Positions 1 through 7,749 of a stretch of DNA of 25,574 bases are shown in pieces. Position 1 is the stretch's first letter. The number at the start of each line of letters is the position of its first letter. The DNA lies in assembly GCA_963593765.1 (NCBI GenBank), contig CAVBBU010000016.1, forward strand, positions 1-25,574. The letters are read 5' to 3'. The notes under the pieces are model-generated. The model had not been told where the DNA came from and made no database searches. It saw only the letters and a program-made list of their open reading frames with translations. A program made the translations under genes and the position numbers. The stretch comes from CAVBBU01 sp963593765. Its GTDB lineage: Bacteria; Bacillota; Clostridia; Lachnospirales; Lachnospiraceae.

Positions 1-1
1 G

Positions 2-64
2 AAGCACCTAAAAGCTCTTGAAAAATATCAAAAAATAAACTACTATGAAAAGCCGAGTGACTAA
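2..64 (+). CDS. possible C-terminal end of an upstream gene (partial)
   Basis: Reading from base 2 gives 20 codons and then TAA at 62-64. The residues are lysine-, tyrosine- and glutamate-rich and look like an ordinary hydrophilic protein tail. The start lies outside the window, so the family cannot be recognised. It ends about 37 bases before the proposed sigma-dependent promoter and is not expected to belong to the peptide island. It could equally be noncoding, because twenty open codons in AT-rich DNA are weak evidence. Confidence 0.3.
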   Translation, partial: KHLKALEKYQKINYYEKPSD

Positions 65-100
65 AATCCATAAAAGCTCAGAAAAACAGCACCAGCACCT

Positions 101-135
101 TAACAAAGCCTGCTTTTTTGCGTATATACTTATAA
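101..135 (+). promoter_or_regulatory. putative ECF sigma promoter, copy 1 (operon 1)
   Basis: TAACAAA at 101-107 is followed by 13 bases and then CGTATATACTTATAA at 121-135. The same two blocks with exactly the same spacing recur at 5887-5921 before the maturase gene. AAC at -35 and CGT at -10, about 16 bases apart, is the known layout of many ECF sigma promoters. The first gene of operon 1 starts 63 bases downstream, and the second gene is an ECF-type sigma factor, so autoregulation is the natural inference. An overlapping housekeeping -10 (TATAAT at 131-136) cannot be excluded for this copy. Confidence 0.7.
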
Positions 136-197
136 TGAATAATTTAAGATAACGCAGATTTCAAGCAGAACGCTTAGCAAATCCGATAGGAGGCACT

Positions 198-386
198 ATG
201 AACTTACGAGAACTTTTTGAATATCAAAAATTTAGTCCTAATCCCAGTCTGCAGGCAAAGATTGATATAGTCACCGAAAAGTACCTGCCTGGCGGCATTG
301 AACTAGATGACGAGGTTCTGGATGTGTCGGCTGCAGGCGAGCCTTATCAAAATCTTGTGGAGAAGCCGGATGGCAGCAAGCTATAA
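198..386 (+). CDS. 62-residue protein of unknown function, first gene of the RiPP operon
   Basis: I do not recognise a named family. It is a small soluble protein with no signal peptide or membrane segment. It begins with a strong ribosome site (AGGAGG, 188-193) five bases before ATG, so it is very likely translated. The N-terminal part is predicted helical (MNLRELFEYQ onward). The segment around residues 35-48 reads ELDDEVLDVSAAGE, which resembles the end of the Nif11 leaders in the same island (SDDELDAVAGG). Its last 17 bases overlap the start of the sigma factor gene in another frame, implying translational coupling. Position and coupling suggest a role in controlling the sigma factor (an anti-sigma or co-factor, possibly sensing leader recognition), but this is inference. 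It could also be a degenerate precursor peptide. Confidence 0.75.
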   Translation: MNLRELFEYQKFSPNPSLQAKIDIVTEKYLPGGIELDDEVLDVSAAGEPYQNLVEKPDGSKL

Positions 387-858
387 CGCCCAGGAAGATA
401 TCTACAAGCTTTATCACAACAAGGTGTTTGGTTATGTTATGAATAAGGTGCACAGCAAAGCCGATGCCGAGGATATTACTTCCGAGGTTTTTTTGAAAAT
501 TTTTTCAAGAGCTGATAAATTTGATTTAAAAAGAGAAGGAGCATCTACATATATATTTCGTACGATGCAGACTACTCTTACGGATTTTTACCGAAAAAAA
601 CATATCGTTTGCTCCTCACTAGAGGAAATTACATATGAAGAAAAACCAACTGAAAATCTGGATCCGCTGCTGGAAGCTCTAAGCGAGGCTATGAATATAC
701 TGCCGCAGCGAGAATGGGATATAGTGGTGCTGCATTATTACCACGGACTAAGTCACAAGAAAATTGCCGAAAGGATGCAGCTTTCCTATGTAAATGTTCG
801 TCAGCTGTGCCATGTTGCACTAAAAAAACTAAAAAAAGAAATGATGAATATACTATAA
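370..858 (+). CDS. ECF-type RNA polymerase sigma factor of the RiPP island
   Basis: A 162-residue sigma-70 family protein with only regions 2 and 4, the ECF layout. Region 2 spans about residues 10-80 (ADAEDITSEVFLKIF at 31-45, then FRTMQTTLTDFYRKK). Region 4 spans about 105-157 (LPQREWDIVVLHYYHGLSHKKI, then a helix-turn-helix around 128-150). I chose ATG at 370 over an in-frame ATG at 307: 370 has GGAG at 359-362, seven bases upstream, and the earlier start would add residues read from inside the preceding gene. It overlaps that gene by 17 bases. Sigma factors accompany many NHLM-type peptide systems. Two identical promoter-like elements in this island are its likely targets. No classical membrane anti-sigma gene is adjacent; the 62-residue upstream protein is the only candidate partner. 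Confidence 0.9.
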   Translation: MAASYNAQEDIYKLYHNKVFGYVMNKVHSKADAEDITSEVFLKIFSRADKFDLKREGASTYIFRTMQTTLTDFYRKKHIVCSSLEEITYEEKPTENLDPLLEALSEAMNILPQREWDIVVLHYYHGLSHKKIAERMQLSYVNVRQLCHVALKKLKKEMMNIL

Positions 859-875
859 AAAATTCGAGGTTAAAC

Positions 876-1352
876 ATGAATACAAAGCTTTTTAGAAAAT
901 CGAGTATTGATCGGGTTAATTCTCCAGAGCAGCTAAACGAGTACATACGTGTTACAAAAATAGAAGTATGGCTTGTTCTTATGGCGATAGTCGTGCTGTT
1001 AGTTGGCGTTTTAATCTGGAGCATCTTTGGAAGCATCGAAACAACCATTAATACAGGACTAGTTGTAGAGGGAGATACCGCAGTTTGCTATGTATCTGCC
1101 GATGATGCCGCAAAGCTTAAAGAAGGAATGTCTGTATCTGCAGGTAACATGAGCGGCAGCATTAAGAGCGTTGCCTCCACACCAGTGCAGGTTGATAGCG
1201 GATTTAACGACTATGTACTCTATCTGACCGGATTTACAAAAGGCGATTTTTGCTATGCTGCAAATGTTGATATGTCAGGTTTATCAGACGGCGTATATGC
1301 TGCTGTGATTACCGTTGACAGTGCCCATCCGATTTCATTTGTAATTAATTAA
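876..1352 (+). CDS. short HlyD-like NHLM secretion protein, single-pass membrane protein
   Basis: A 158-residue protein with a cytoplasmic N-terminus (about 1-30), one membrane helix (about 31-52, from VWLVLMAIVVLL) and an extracytoplasmic beta-rich domain. It fits the position of the HlyD-family secretion protein that accompanies the two NHLM ABC exporters. The start at 876 has AGGT a few bases upstream and lies 17 bases after the sigma factor stop; a longer in-frame reading from 714 would run inside the sigma gene and is rejected. It is much shorter than typical HlyD adaptors and lacks the long coiled-coil hairpin that spans the periplasm, which makes sense for a cell without an outer membrane. 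Its likely role is docking to or stabilising the exporter. The exact partner is inferred from synteny. Confidence 0.8.
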   Translation: MNTKLFRKSSIDRVNSPEQLNEYIRVTKIEVWLVLMAIVVLLVGVLIWSIFGSIETTINTGLVVEGDTAVCYVSADDAAKLKEGMSVSAGNMSGSIKSVASTPVQVDSGFNDYVLYLTGFTKGDFCYAANVDMSGLSDGVYAAVITVDSAHPISFVIN

Positions 1353-1367
1353 TGGCGAGGTGATTAG

Positions 1368-3554
1368 ATGAAAGCAAATAAAAAAACGCCATTAGAGCCT
1401 CTGAAATCAGGAGTAGCTAAAGTACCTACGGTTATACAGATGGAAGCCTTAGAATGTGGTGCTGCATGCCTTACCATGGTGCTGGCATATTACGGCAAAT
1501 GGATTCCACTAGAGCAGGTTAGGGCAGACTGCGGTGTTTCACGAGACGGCTCTAATGCAAAAAATATACTCAAAGCAGCACGCAGCTACGGCTTAACGGC
1601 AAAGGGGTTTCGCTACGAGCCTGAGGGGCTGAAAAAAAACGGAACATTTCCATGTATCATTCACTGGAATTTTAACCACTTTGTCGTACTTTGCGGCTTC
1701 AAGGGCGACAAGGCTGTGCTTAATGACCCTGCAAAGGGCATGTACAGTGTGCCAATGGAGGCCTTTGATAAAGCCTTTACTGGTATATGTATTATGCTTG
1801 CTCCGGATGAGAATTTTAAACCGTCTGGAAAACCTAAGAGCATTATGACATTTGCCAGAAAAAAGCTTTTAGGAACTGAAAGTGCTTTTGCTCTTGTGGT
1901 AATTACAACAGTAATAACATCCTTAGTTGGCATTATTACTCCGGGATTTTCTAATGTCTTTGCAGATAGGCTATTATCCGGCAAAAATCCCGAATGGTTC
2001 GTGCCATTTATGTATGGAATTTCAGGGCTGGCAATCATTCAGATAATTGTATCATGGATTCAGGCAACCTATTCTCTAAAGGTTGACGGGAAAATAGCCA
2101 TAGTTGCAAACAGCGAATATATGTGGCATGTACTGCGACTTCCTATGGAATTTTTCTCACAGAGAATGGCTGGTGATATTGCAGACAGAAGGGCACAAAA
2201 CGCATCTATAGCAAGCGAGCTTATTTCCACATTCGCACCTCTGGTAATTCAGGCTGGAATGTTGATTTTTTATCTGTTTGTAATGCTTCGCTACAGTGTG
2301 CCATTATCTCTGCTCGGCATTGCATCAGTTTTTATCAATGTATTTGTCAGTCGTTACATATCTAAAAAACGAATTGATATGACAAGAGTGGCAAGCCGCG
2401 ACAGTGGCAAGCTAACAGGCTCAACAGTAGCCGGCATAGAAATGATTGAATCTATTAAATCATCTGGTGCGGAAAATGGATATTTTGAAAAATGGGCAGG
2501 CTATCAGGCAAGCGTAAATGCCGGCAGTGTTAAGTTTATAACCTTTAATTCATATATAGGTATAATCCCTTCTGTTGTGTCAATGCTGACAAATACACTA
2601 GTTCTGATGGGCAGTGTATATCTGTGCCAGCAAGGCTTATGGACAGTCGGTATGATTACTGCATTTTCCGGCTTCCTTACCGCATTTCTCGATCCTGCTA
2701 TGCAGTTTGTGAATGCATCTGAGACCTATCAGGAAATGCGAACCAACATGGAGCGTATCGAGGACGTTATGGAATATCCTACTGATGTGGATTACAGCAG
2801 CGAGCCTGTTTCTGAGGATGAGGAATTAGGAAAGCTAAGCGGTAAGATCGAGCTTAAAAATGTTACCTTTGGATACTCTCGCCTTGCAGAGCCTCTGATT
2901 AAGGATTTTTCCATGACCCTTATGCCCGGTCAGAGAGTTGCCTTCGTCGGTTCTTCCGGCTGCGGCAAATCAACTCTGTCTAAGCTGATTTCCGGTCTTT
3001 ACAAGCCATGGTCAGGTGAGATTTTATTTGACGGCAAACCAATCGAACAGATTAACCGTAATGTATTTACCAGCTCACTGTCTGTTGTCGATCAGGATAT
3101 TATCCTTTTTGAGGACACTATTGCAAACAACATCAAAATGTGGGATAGCTCCATTCAGGATTTTGAAATGATTCTTGCTGCTCGTGATGCTCAGATTCAT
3201 AACGACATTATGGAGCGAGATGAGGGTTATCAGCACAGGCTTTTGGAAGGCGGCAAGGATCTATCCGGCGGACAAAGACAGCGTCTTGAGATTGCACGTG
3301 TCTTAGCAGAAGATCCTACCATCATCATTATGGATGAGGCAACCTCGGCATTAGATGCCAAAACAGAATACGATGTCGTAAAATCTATTCATGACCGCGG
3401 TATTACCTGCATTGTTGTTGCTCACCGCCTCAGCACCATTCGCGACTGCGATGAAATAATAGTTTTGGATAAGGGTAAGGTTGTAGAAAGAGGCACTCAT
3501 GCCGAGCTTTATGCAAATGGCGGAGCTTATACGCAGCTTGTATCTAATGAATAA
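1368..3554 (+). CDS. NHLM-type ABC exporter with N-terminal C39 leader peptidase
   Basis: A 728-residue peptidase-containing ABC transporter that cuts Nif11 leaders after Gly-Gly and exports the cores. The C39 domain is at about 17-140: oxyanion Gln24, catalytic Cys30 (QMEALECGAAC), His104 (NHFVVL) and Asp120 (NDPA) are all present, so it should be active. The exporter membrane domain with about six helices covers roughly 165-470. The ATPase domain has Walker A GSSGCGKST at 528-536, signature LSGGQRQR at 632-639, Walker B with Asp656-Glu657 and the switch His686. The start follows a GAGGTG ribosome site, 15 bases after the HlyD-like gene. It is probably the protease-exporter for the four downstream precursors, whose leaders end AVAGG. 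It may act alone or as a heterodimer with the next gene. Confidence 0.95.
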   Translation: MKANKKTPLEPLKSGVAKVPTVIQMEALECGAACLTMVLAYYGKWIPLEQVRADCGVSRDGSNAKNILKAARSYGLTAKGFRYEPEGLKKNGTFPCIIHWNFNHFVVLCGFKGDKAVLNDPAKGMYSVPMEAFDKAFTGICIMLAPDENFKPSGKPKSIMTFARKKLLGTESAFALVVITTVITSLVGIITPGFSNVFADRLLSGKNPEWFVPFMYGISGLAIIQIIVSWIQATYSLKVDGKIAIVANSEYMWHVLRLPMEFFSQRMAGDIADRRAQNASIASELISTFAPLVIQAGMLIFYLFVMLRYSVPLSLLGIASVFINVFVSRYISKKRIDMTRVASRDSGKLTGSTVAGIEMIESIKSSGAENGYFEKWAGYQASVNAGSVKFITFNSYIGIIPSVVSMLTNTLVLMGSVYLCQQGLWTVGMITAFSGFLTAFLDPAMQFVNASETYQEMRTNMERIEDVMEYPTDVDYSSEPVSEDEELGKLSGKIELKNVTFGYSRLAEPLIKDFSMTLMPGQRVAFVGSSGCGKSTLSKLISGLYKPWSGEILFDGKPIEQINRNVFTSSLSVVDQDIILFEDTIANNIKMWDSSIQDFEMILAARDAQIHNDIMERDEGYQHRLLEGGKDLSGGQRQRLEIARVLAEDPTIIIMDEATSALDAKTEYDVVKSIHDRGITCIVVAHRLSTIRDCDEIIVLDKGKVVERGTHAELYANGGAYTQLVSNE

Positions 3555-3571
3555 GGAAGGAGGTATCAGAT

Positions 3572-5755
3572 ATGGGATTGTTTGATGAACAAATCAGACA
3601 ACGAATCCAGCATGATGATGACAGCTTTGCTGATGCTTTTGCATCGATGGCGAGCATAGTCATGGGAGAGAAAATTTCGCGTGCATTAAATGATAAGCGT
3701 ATCAAAGCCAAAAATGCAATCGAAGAAATTTTAAAATATTATCATATCAAACCACTTGAGCTACCTGATGGTATCAGTGATATGAATGATCAGCTTGAAT
3801 ATCTCATGCGACCTTCCGGAATTATGAGACGAACCGTTATTTTAAACGGAGCATGGTATAAGGATTCCGTCGGTGCTCTTCTTGGGATTCTAAAGGATGA
3901 CGGCACTCCTGTTGCACTGCTGCCGTGTGGACTTTCAGGCTACCGTTTTTTTGATGACAAAACCGGCAAATGGATACGTATTAACAAAACCACAGCAGGC
4001 CTTATAGATGATGAAGCGATCTGCTTTTACAAGCCTTTGCCATTAAAAAAGCTAGACATCAAGGATCTGCTTGCCTATATGATGCAGTGTTTATCAACAG
4101 CAGATTTTGTGCTGCTTTGTGCTGCTTCTTTAGCTGTAGCACTTTTGGGGCTTTTCATTCCTAAATTGCAAAGCATAATTTACGGTCCGGTAATTAAAAG
4201 CACCAGCATGCAGCTTTTGCTTGCCGTATTCAGCTTTCTAATTTGTGTAAATCTATCTCAGATTTTGATCACTGTTACAAAAGAGCTGATTATAGGACGA
4301 ATCGGAAGCAAAATAACAGTAAATGCTCAGGCTGCGACGATGATGAGGCTTCTATCCCTCCCTGCAAAGTTTTTTAAGGAATATGCCTCCGGTGACCTTG
4401 CTGCCCGTATGGGATATATCAATCTATTCTGTGGCATGCTGACAGAAGCCGTTCTGTCAACAGGACTAGCAAGTCTGTTTTCTTTGGTTTATATTACGCA
4501 GATGATACACTACGGTCCGGGACTGGTAGTGCCGGGACTAGTTGTTCTTGCTTGCACTGTGCTGCTTTCATTTATTACAACCATTGGACAGATTGGAATA
4601 TCAAGAAGGCAAATGGAGCTTGCAGCCAAGGAATCAGGACTTGAATATTCGCTGCTTACAGGTATTCAAAAAATACGTCTCGCAGGTGCAGAAAAACGTG
4701 CATTTGCAAAATGGGCTGATGCTTATACCAAAGAGGCAAAGCTGCTGTATGATCCTCCTGCATTTTTGAAAATATCCGGAGTAATTTCAAACTGCATAGC
4801 GCTGGTTGGAACAATTGTAATATATTATTACACTATCAAAACTAATGTTCCGCTTGCCGATTACTACGCATTTAACAATGCATATGGCATGGTTATGGGT
4901 GCATTTGCATCACTTGTAGGTATGGCAGGCACCTTTGCCCAGATTAAGCCGATGCTCGATATGCTAAAGCCTATTCTTGAAACCGTACCTGAGGTATCAG
5001 AAAATAAAAAAGTAGTAACTAAGCTTTCCGGCAGCATTGAGCTTAATAATGTATCCTTCCGTTATACAGAATCAGATCCTCTGGTTATAGATAACATGAG
5101 CCTCAAAATCCGCCCAGGTCAGTATGTTGCCATTGTCGGCACAACAGGCTGCGGCAAATCCACACTTATGCGACTGATGCTCGGATTTGAAACACCGCAA
5201 AAGGGTGCTATCTATTATGATGGCAAGGATCTGTCATCGCTGGATCTAAAATCCCTACGCCAGCATATAGGAACGGTAATGCAAAATGGTAAGCTGTTTC
5301 AGGGAGATATTTACTCTAATATAGTAATTTCCGCCCCAACCCTTACCATGGATGAGGCTTGGGAGGCGGCTGAAAAATCCGGTATAGCAGATGATATTCG
5401 TGCAATGCCTATGGGTATGCATACTGTTATTTCTGAGGGCTCTGGCGGTATCTCCGGCGGTCAAAAGCAGAGGCTTATGATTGCTCGTGCGATTGCACCT
5501 AAGCCAAAAATTCTGATGTTTGATGAGGCAACCTCTGCCCTTGACAATATTACGCAAAAAATTGTTTCCGATTCTCTGGATGCCCTAAAATGCACTCGTA
5601 TCGTGATTGCACACCGTCTTTCGACAATTAGGCAGTGCGATCGCATTATAGTTCTTGATAAAGGTAAGATCATAGAGGACGGCACCTACGAGGAGCTGAT
5701 CTCGCAGAATGGCTTTTTTGCACAGCTTGTAGAAAGACAGAGGGTTGAGGTGTAG
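3572..5755 (+). CDS. second NHLM-type ABC exporter, permease/ATP-binding, no peptidase
   Basis: A 727-residue half transporter with an N-terminal soluble region of about 150 residues that has no C39 catalytic residues. A multi-helix membrane domain (about 175-450) and an ATPase domain follow. The ATPase motifs are complete: Walker A GTTGCGKST at 523-531, signature ISGGQKQR at 627-634, Walker B with Asp651-Glu652 and His681. This pairing of a peptidase exporter with a second exporter carrying a distinct N-terminal domain is characteristic of NHLM bacteriocin systems. It starts 17 bases after the first exporter with an excellent ribosome site (AAGGAGG). It is the last gene of operon 1; a long inverted repeat and the second sigma-type promoter follow. 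Whether it exports peptide, confers immunity or forms a heterodimer cannot be told from sequence. Confidence 0.93.
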   Translation: MGLFDEQIRQRIQHDDDSFADAFASMASIVMGEKISRALNDKRIKAKNAIEEILKYYHIKPLELPDGISDMNDQLEYLMRPSGIMRRTVILNGAWYKDSVGALLGILKDDGTPVALLPCGLSGYRFFDDKTGKWIRINKTTAGLIDDEAICFYKPLPLKKLDIKDLLAYMMQCLSTADFVLLCAASLAVALLGLFIPKLQSIIYGPVIKSTSMQLLLAVFSFLICVNLSQILITVTKELIIGRIGSKITVNAQAATMMRLLSLPAKFFKEYASGDLAARMGYINLFCGMLTEAVLSTGLASLFSLVYITQMIHYGPGLVVPGLVVLACTVLLSFITTIGQIGISRRQMELAAKESGLEYSLLTGIQKIRLAGAEKRAFAKWADAYTKEAKLLYDPPAFLKISGVISNCIALVGTIVIYYYTIKTNVPLADYYAFNNAYGMVMGAFASLVGMAGTFAQIKPMLDMLKPILETVPEVSENKKVVTKLSGSIELNNVSFRYTESDPLVIDNMSLKIRPGQYVAIVGTTGCGKSTLMRLMLGFETPQKGAIYYDGKDLSSLDLKSLRQHIGTVMQNGKLFQGDIYSNIVISAPTLTMDEAWEAAEKSGIADDIRAMPMGMHTVISEGSGGISGGQKQRLMIARAIAPKPKILMFDEATSALDNITQKIVSDSLDALKCTRIVIAHRLSTIRQCDRIIVLDKGKIIEDGTYEELISQNGFFAQLVERQRVEV

Positions 5756-5815
5756 ATGTAGGTTTGATTTATGCAAGCAGGTTGGTGCGTGTGTCATATT
5801 ATGTAAACCGCGCGG

Positions 5816-5876
5816 AATATTTTTTACTTCATAATATGCAATTTCCTATGCACTTTCCTATGAAGTAAAAAATATT
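5816..5876 (+). terminator. perfect 18-bp inverted repeat after operon 1
   Basis: AATATTTTTTACTTCATA at 5816-5833 is the exact reverse complement of TATGAAGTAAAAAATATT at 5859-5876, with a 25-base loop. GGATTTTTTC follows. The arms are AT-rich, so the hairpin is weaker than a classical terminator, but its position between operon 1 and the promoter of operon 2 suits partial termination. It could instead be a protein binding site. Confidence 0.5.
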
Positions 5877-5886
5877 GGATTTTTTC

Positions 5887-5921
5887 TAACAAAATTCCTC
5901 TAACCTCGTATATACTTATAA
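5887..5921 (+). promoter_or_regulatory. putative ECF sigma promoter, copy 2 (maturase-precursor operon)
   Basis: TAACAAA at 5887-5893, a 13-base spacer and CGTATATACTTATAA at 5907-5921 exactly repeat both blocks and the spacing of the element at 101-135, while the bases between the blocks differ. That pattern indicates selection on two contact regions rather than a copied segment. The maturase ATG lies 25 bases downstream of the element, leaving a short leader with an AAAGGGG ribosome site. It probably drives the maturase and all four precursors up to the terminator at 8868-8906. Confidence 0.72.
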
Positions 5922-5946
5922 AAAGAAGCATAATGAAAGGGGCTAT

Positions 5947-7356
5947 ATGTTTTACATTATAAAAGAACAATTTTTACTTCGAGGCTGGGAGAAGCTTCCC
6001 TATGCCATTGTAGATCGCAACACTAAGCAAATAAAGTTTATTCGCAAAAAGGAATTTGATTTGCTAAGCCTTTGCGACGGAACAGTAGATCTTTCACTAC
6101 CGCTGATTCCTAGCGAAATGCGAGATATGATTCCTACTCTCGAAAAAAACGGATTCATAGAATCATGTGCCGAGGGAAAGAGTCTAAAACCAAATCAGAA
6201 ATACAGGCTATATCCTTCTAGGTATATCCAAACTGCTCACTGGTCTATTACAGGACGATGTAATTACAAATGCAAGCACTGCTATATGTCTGCTCCCGAT
6301 GCAAAGCTAGGAGAGCTGCCTCATGACGAGATTATGAGCATTATCGACCAATTTGAACAGTGCGGCATTATGAATGTATCACTGACAGGCGGCGAGCCAC
6401 TGATTCGTAAGGACTTCCTTGAAATTGTAGATGCTCTGCTTGAGCGTGATATCCGCATTACTACGATTTATTCAAACGGCAAACTGGTTACTGACAAATT
6501 GCTTGATGAGCTGGAAAAACGCGGTATCTATCCTGAGTTTAACATGAGCTTTGACGGCGTGGGACATCACGACTGGCTAAGAGGAATTCCGGGTGCAGAA
6601 AAGCTTGTCAAGGAGGCCTTCCTTCGCTGTAAGGAAAGAGGATTCCCTACCGGAGCTGAAATGTGCATCCATCAAAACAACAAACACACCCTGCGTGAGA
6701 GCGTAAACCTACTAGCATCCTGGGGTTGTAGCCAACTGAAAACTAACCCTATCAGCAATGTAGGTGCATGGAAGGAAGGCGGCTACGGCGAGTCTATCAG
6801 CATGCCTGAGCTTTATCAGCTGTATCTGGATTATATACCGCAGTATTTTGCTGATGGAATGCCTCTTGATCTTCATCTTGGCGGATTCTTTGAAGGAACA
6901 CGCGGATACCCTGACTACTGTGGAGTATCTTGTAAAAAGGACTGCCAAAATCCTGATACTATGTGCCTTTGCGGTCATGCACGACTGGTAATGTATATTT
7001 CTCCTGAGGGGCGCACCCTGCCTTGCATGGCACTAGCTGGAATGGATATTCAAAACGAGTTTCCGCTTATCGGCGAACTTGGACTTAAACAGTGTATTAC
7101 CGATTCGCGATATCTCAAGCTGATAAATACACGAGCTAGCGAATATTTTGCCCATAACCCAAAATGCGCATCCTGTGAATATGCGAAGGTATGTGTCGGA
7201 GGCTGTAGAGCCGCTGCACTTGAAAACACTCCGGATGATATCCTTGGACCTGATATGTCAGCCTGTGAGATTTTCCGCGGCGGTTGGGTGCCAAAAATAG
7301 AAGCAGCGACCGAGGCAGGACGACAGCTGTATAAAAAACAATATGAAAACAAATAA
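5947..7356 (+). CDS. radical SAM/SPASM peptide maturase with N-terminal PqqD-like domain
   Basis: A 469-residue enzyme expected to modify the core peptides by radical chemistry. Residues about 8-75 look like a PqqD-like leader-recognition (RRE) winged helix. The radical SAM cluster motif is CNYKCKHC (Cys105, Cys109, Cys112), followed by TGGEP near 155. The C-terminal SPASM domain shows Cys342, then Gly355 and Cys360 (C-x12-G-x4-C), the CxxCx5Cx3C set at Cys407, 410, 416 and 420, and a late Cys440, enough for two auxiliary iron-sulfur clusters. Extra cysteines lie at about 325-340. It is followed 17 bases later by precursor A1. The chemistry (thioether, carbon-carbon or other) cannot be told from the enzyme alone. 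Arginine is coded by CGN in 18 of 23 cases by my hand count, unlike the genes after 9000. Confidence 0.95.
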   Translation: MFYIIKEQFLLRGWEKLPYAIVDRNTKQIKFIRKKEFDLLSLCDGTVDLSLPLIPSEMRDMIPTLEKNGFIESCAEGKSLKPNQKYRLYPSRYIQTAHWSITGRCNYKCKHCYMSAPDAKLGELPHDEIMSIIDQFEQCGIMNVSLTGGEPLIRKDFLEIVDALLERDIRITTIYSNGKLVTDKLLDELEKRGIYPEFNMSFDGVGHHDWLRGIPGAEKLVKEAFLRCKERGFPTGAEMCIHQNNKHTLRESVNLLASWGCSQLKTNPISNVGAWKEGGYGESISMPELYQLYLDYIPQYFADGMPLDLHLGGFFEGTRGYPDYCGVSCKKDCQNPDTMCLCGHARLVMYISPEGRTLPCMALAGMDIQNEFPLIGELGLKQCITDSRYLKLINTRASEYFAHNPKCASCEYAKVCVGGCRAAALENTPDDILGPDMSACEIFRGGWVPKIEAATEAGRQLYKKQYENK

Positions 7357-7373
7357 GGAAGGAGGAGTTTGTT

Positions 7374-7661
7374 ATGAGTGAAAACATGAAGAAATTTTTA
7401 GAGATGGCTTCAAAGGACGAGAATCTGAAGAACAAACTGATGGAATTAGAAAAAATGGAGCCTGCAGAAGCAATCCGCACTGGTATCGCTCTTGCAAAGG
7501 AGCGTGGCATAGAGCTTAGCGAAGCTGATTTTGTCAAGGATGAAATTGGTAGTGGGCTAAGCGATGATGAGCTTGATGCTGTTGCCGGTGGTTTTAATCC
7601 GGTCGTGCTGCTTCGCCCGGAGCCTACCTATCCGTGCACGACCTATGGCATTGGGGAATAA
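7374..7661 (+). CDS. Nif11-type RiPP precursor A1
   Basis: A 95-residue precursor. The leader (1-73) has the Nif11 pattern: MSENMKKFLEMASKDENLK, a helical middle with ELSEADF near 48-54, and the end DDELDAVAGG. Cleavage after Gly73 would release a 22-residue core that starts FNPVVLLRPEP and ends TYPCTTYGIGE, with one cysteine, three prolines, a Thr-Thr pair and a Tyr-Gly step. It follows the maturase by 17 bases with the ribosome site AAGGAAGGAGG. Its protein is identical to A2, and the only coding differences between them are five synonymous bases near the 5' end. The product is probably an exported peptide with antimicrobial or signalling function; the activity is unknown. Confidence 0.93.
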   Translation: MSENMKKFLEMASKDENLKNKLMELEKMEPAEAIRTGIALAKERGIELSEADFVKDEIGSGLSDDELDAVAGGFNPVVLLRPEPTYPCTTYGIGE

Positions 7662-7667
7662 CCCCTA

Positions 7668-7695
7668 CCATAGAGGCATCAACCTCTCTAAATGG
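7668..7695 (+). other. intercistronic hairpin between A1 and B1
   Basis: CCAT and AGAGG (7668-7676) can pair with CCTCT and ATGG (7683-7695) around a CATCAA loop, with a four-base bulge. The same structure recurs at 8419-8446 in the second unit. It lies between the stop of an A gene and the ribosome site of a B gene and has no T-run, so mRNA stability or uneven A:B translation is more likely than termination. The stem is short and the role is inferred. Confidence 0.3.
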
Positions 7696-7749
7696 TTGAA
7701 ATGAAGATGTATATAAAAAACACAACAAATAAGGAAGGAGGAGTTTGTT

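Noticed and set aside
307..369. Longer N-terminus for the sigma factor from the ATG at 307
   Set aside because: The added residues do not resemble sigma region 2, lie inside the 62-residue gene and lack a ribosome site; GGAG precedes the ATG at 370.
714..875. Longer N-terminus for the HlyD-like protein from the ATG at 714
   Set aside because: It would run through the end of the sigma factor gene in another frame. The ATG at 876 has AGGT upstream and gives a normal N-terminus with a single membrane helix.
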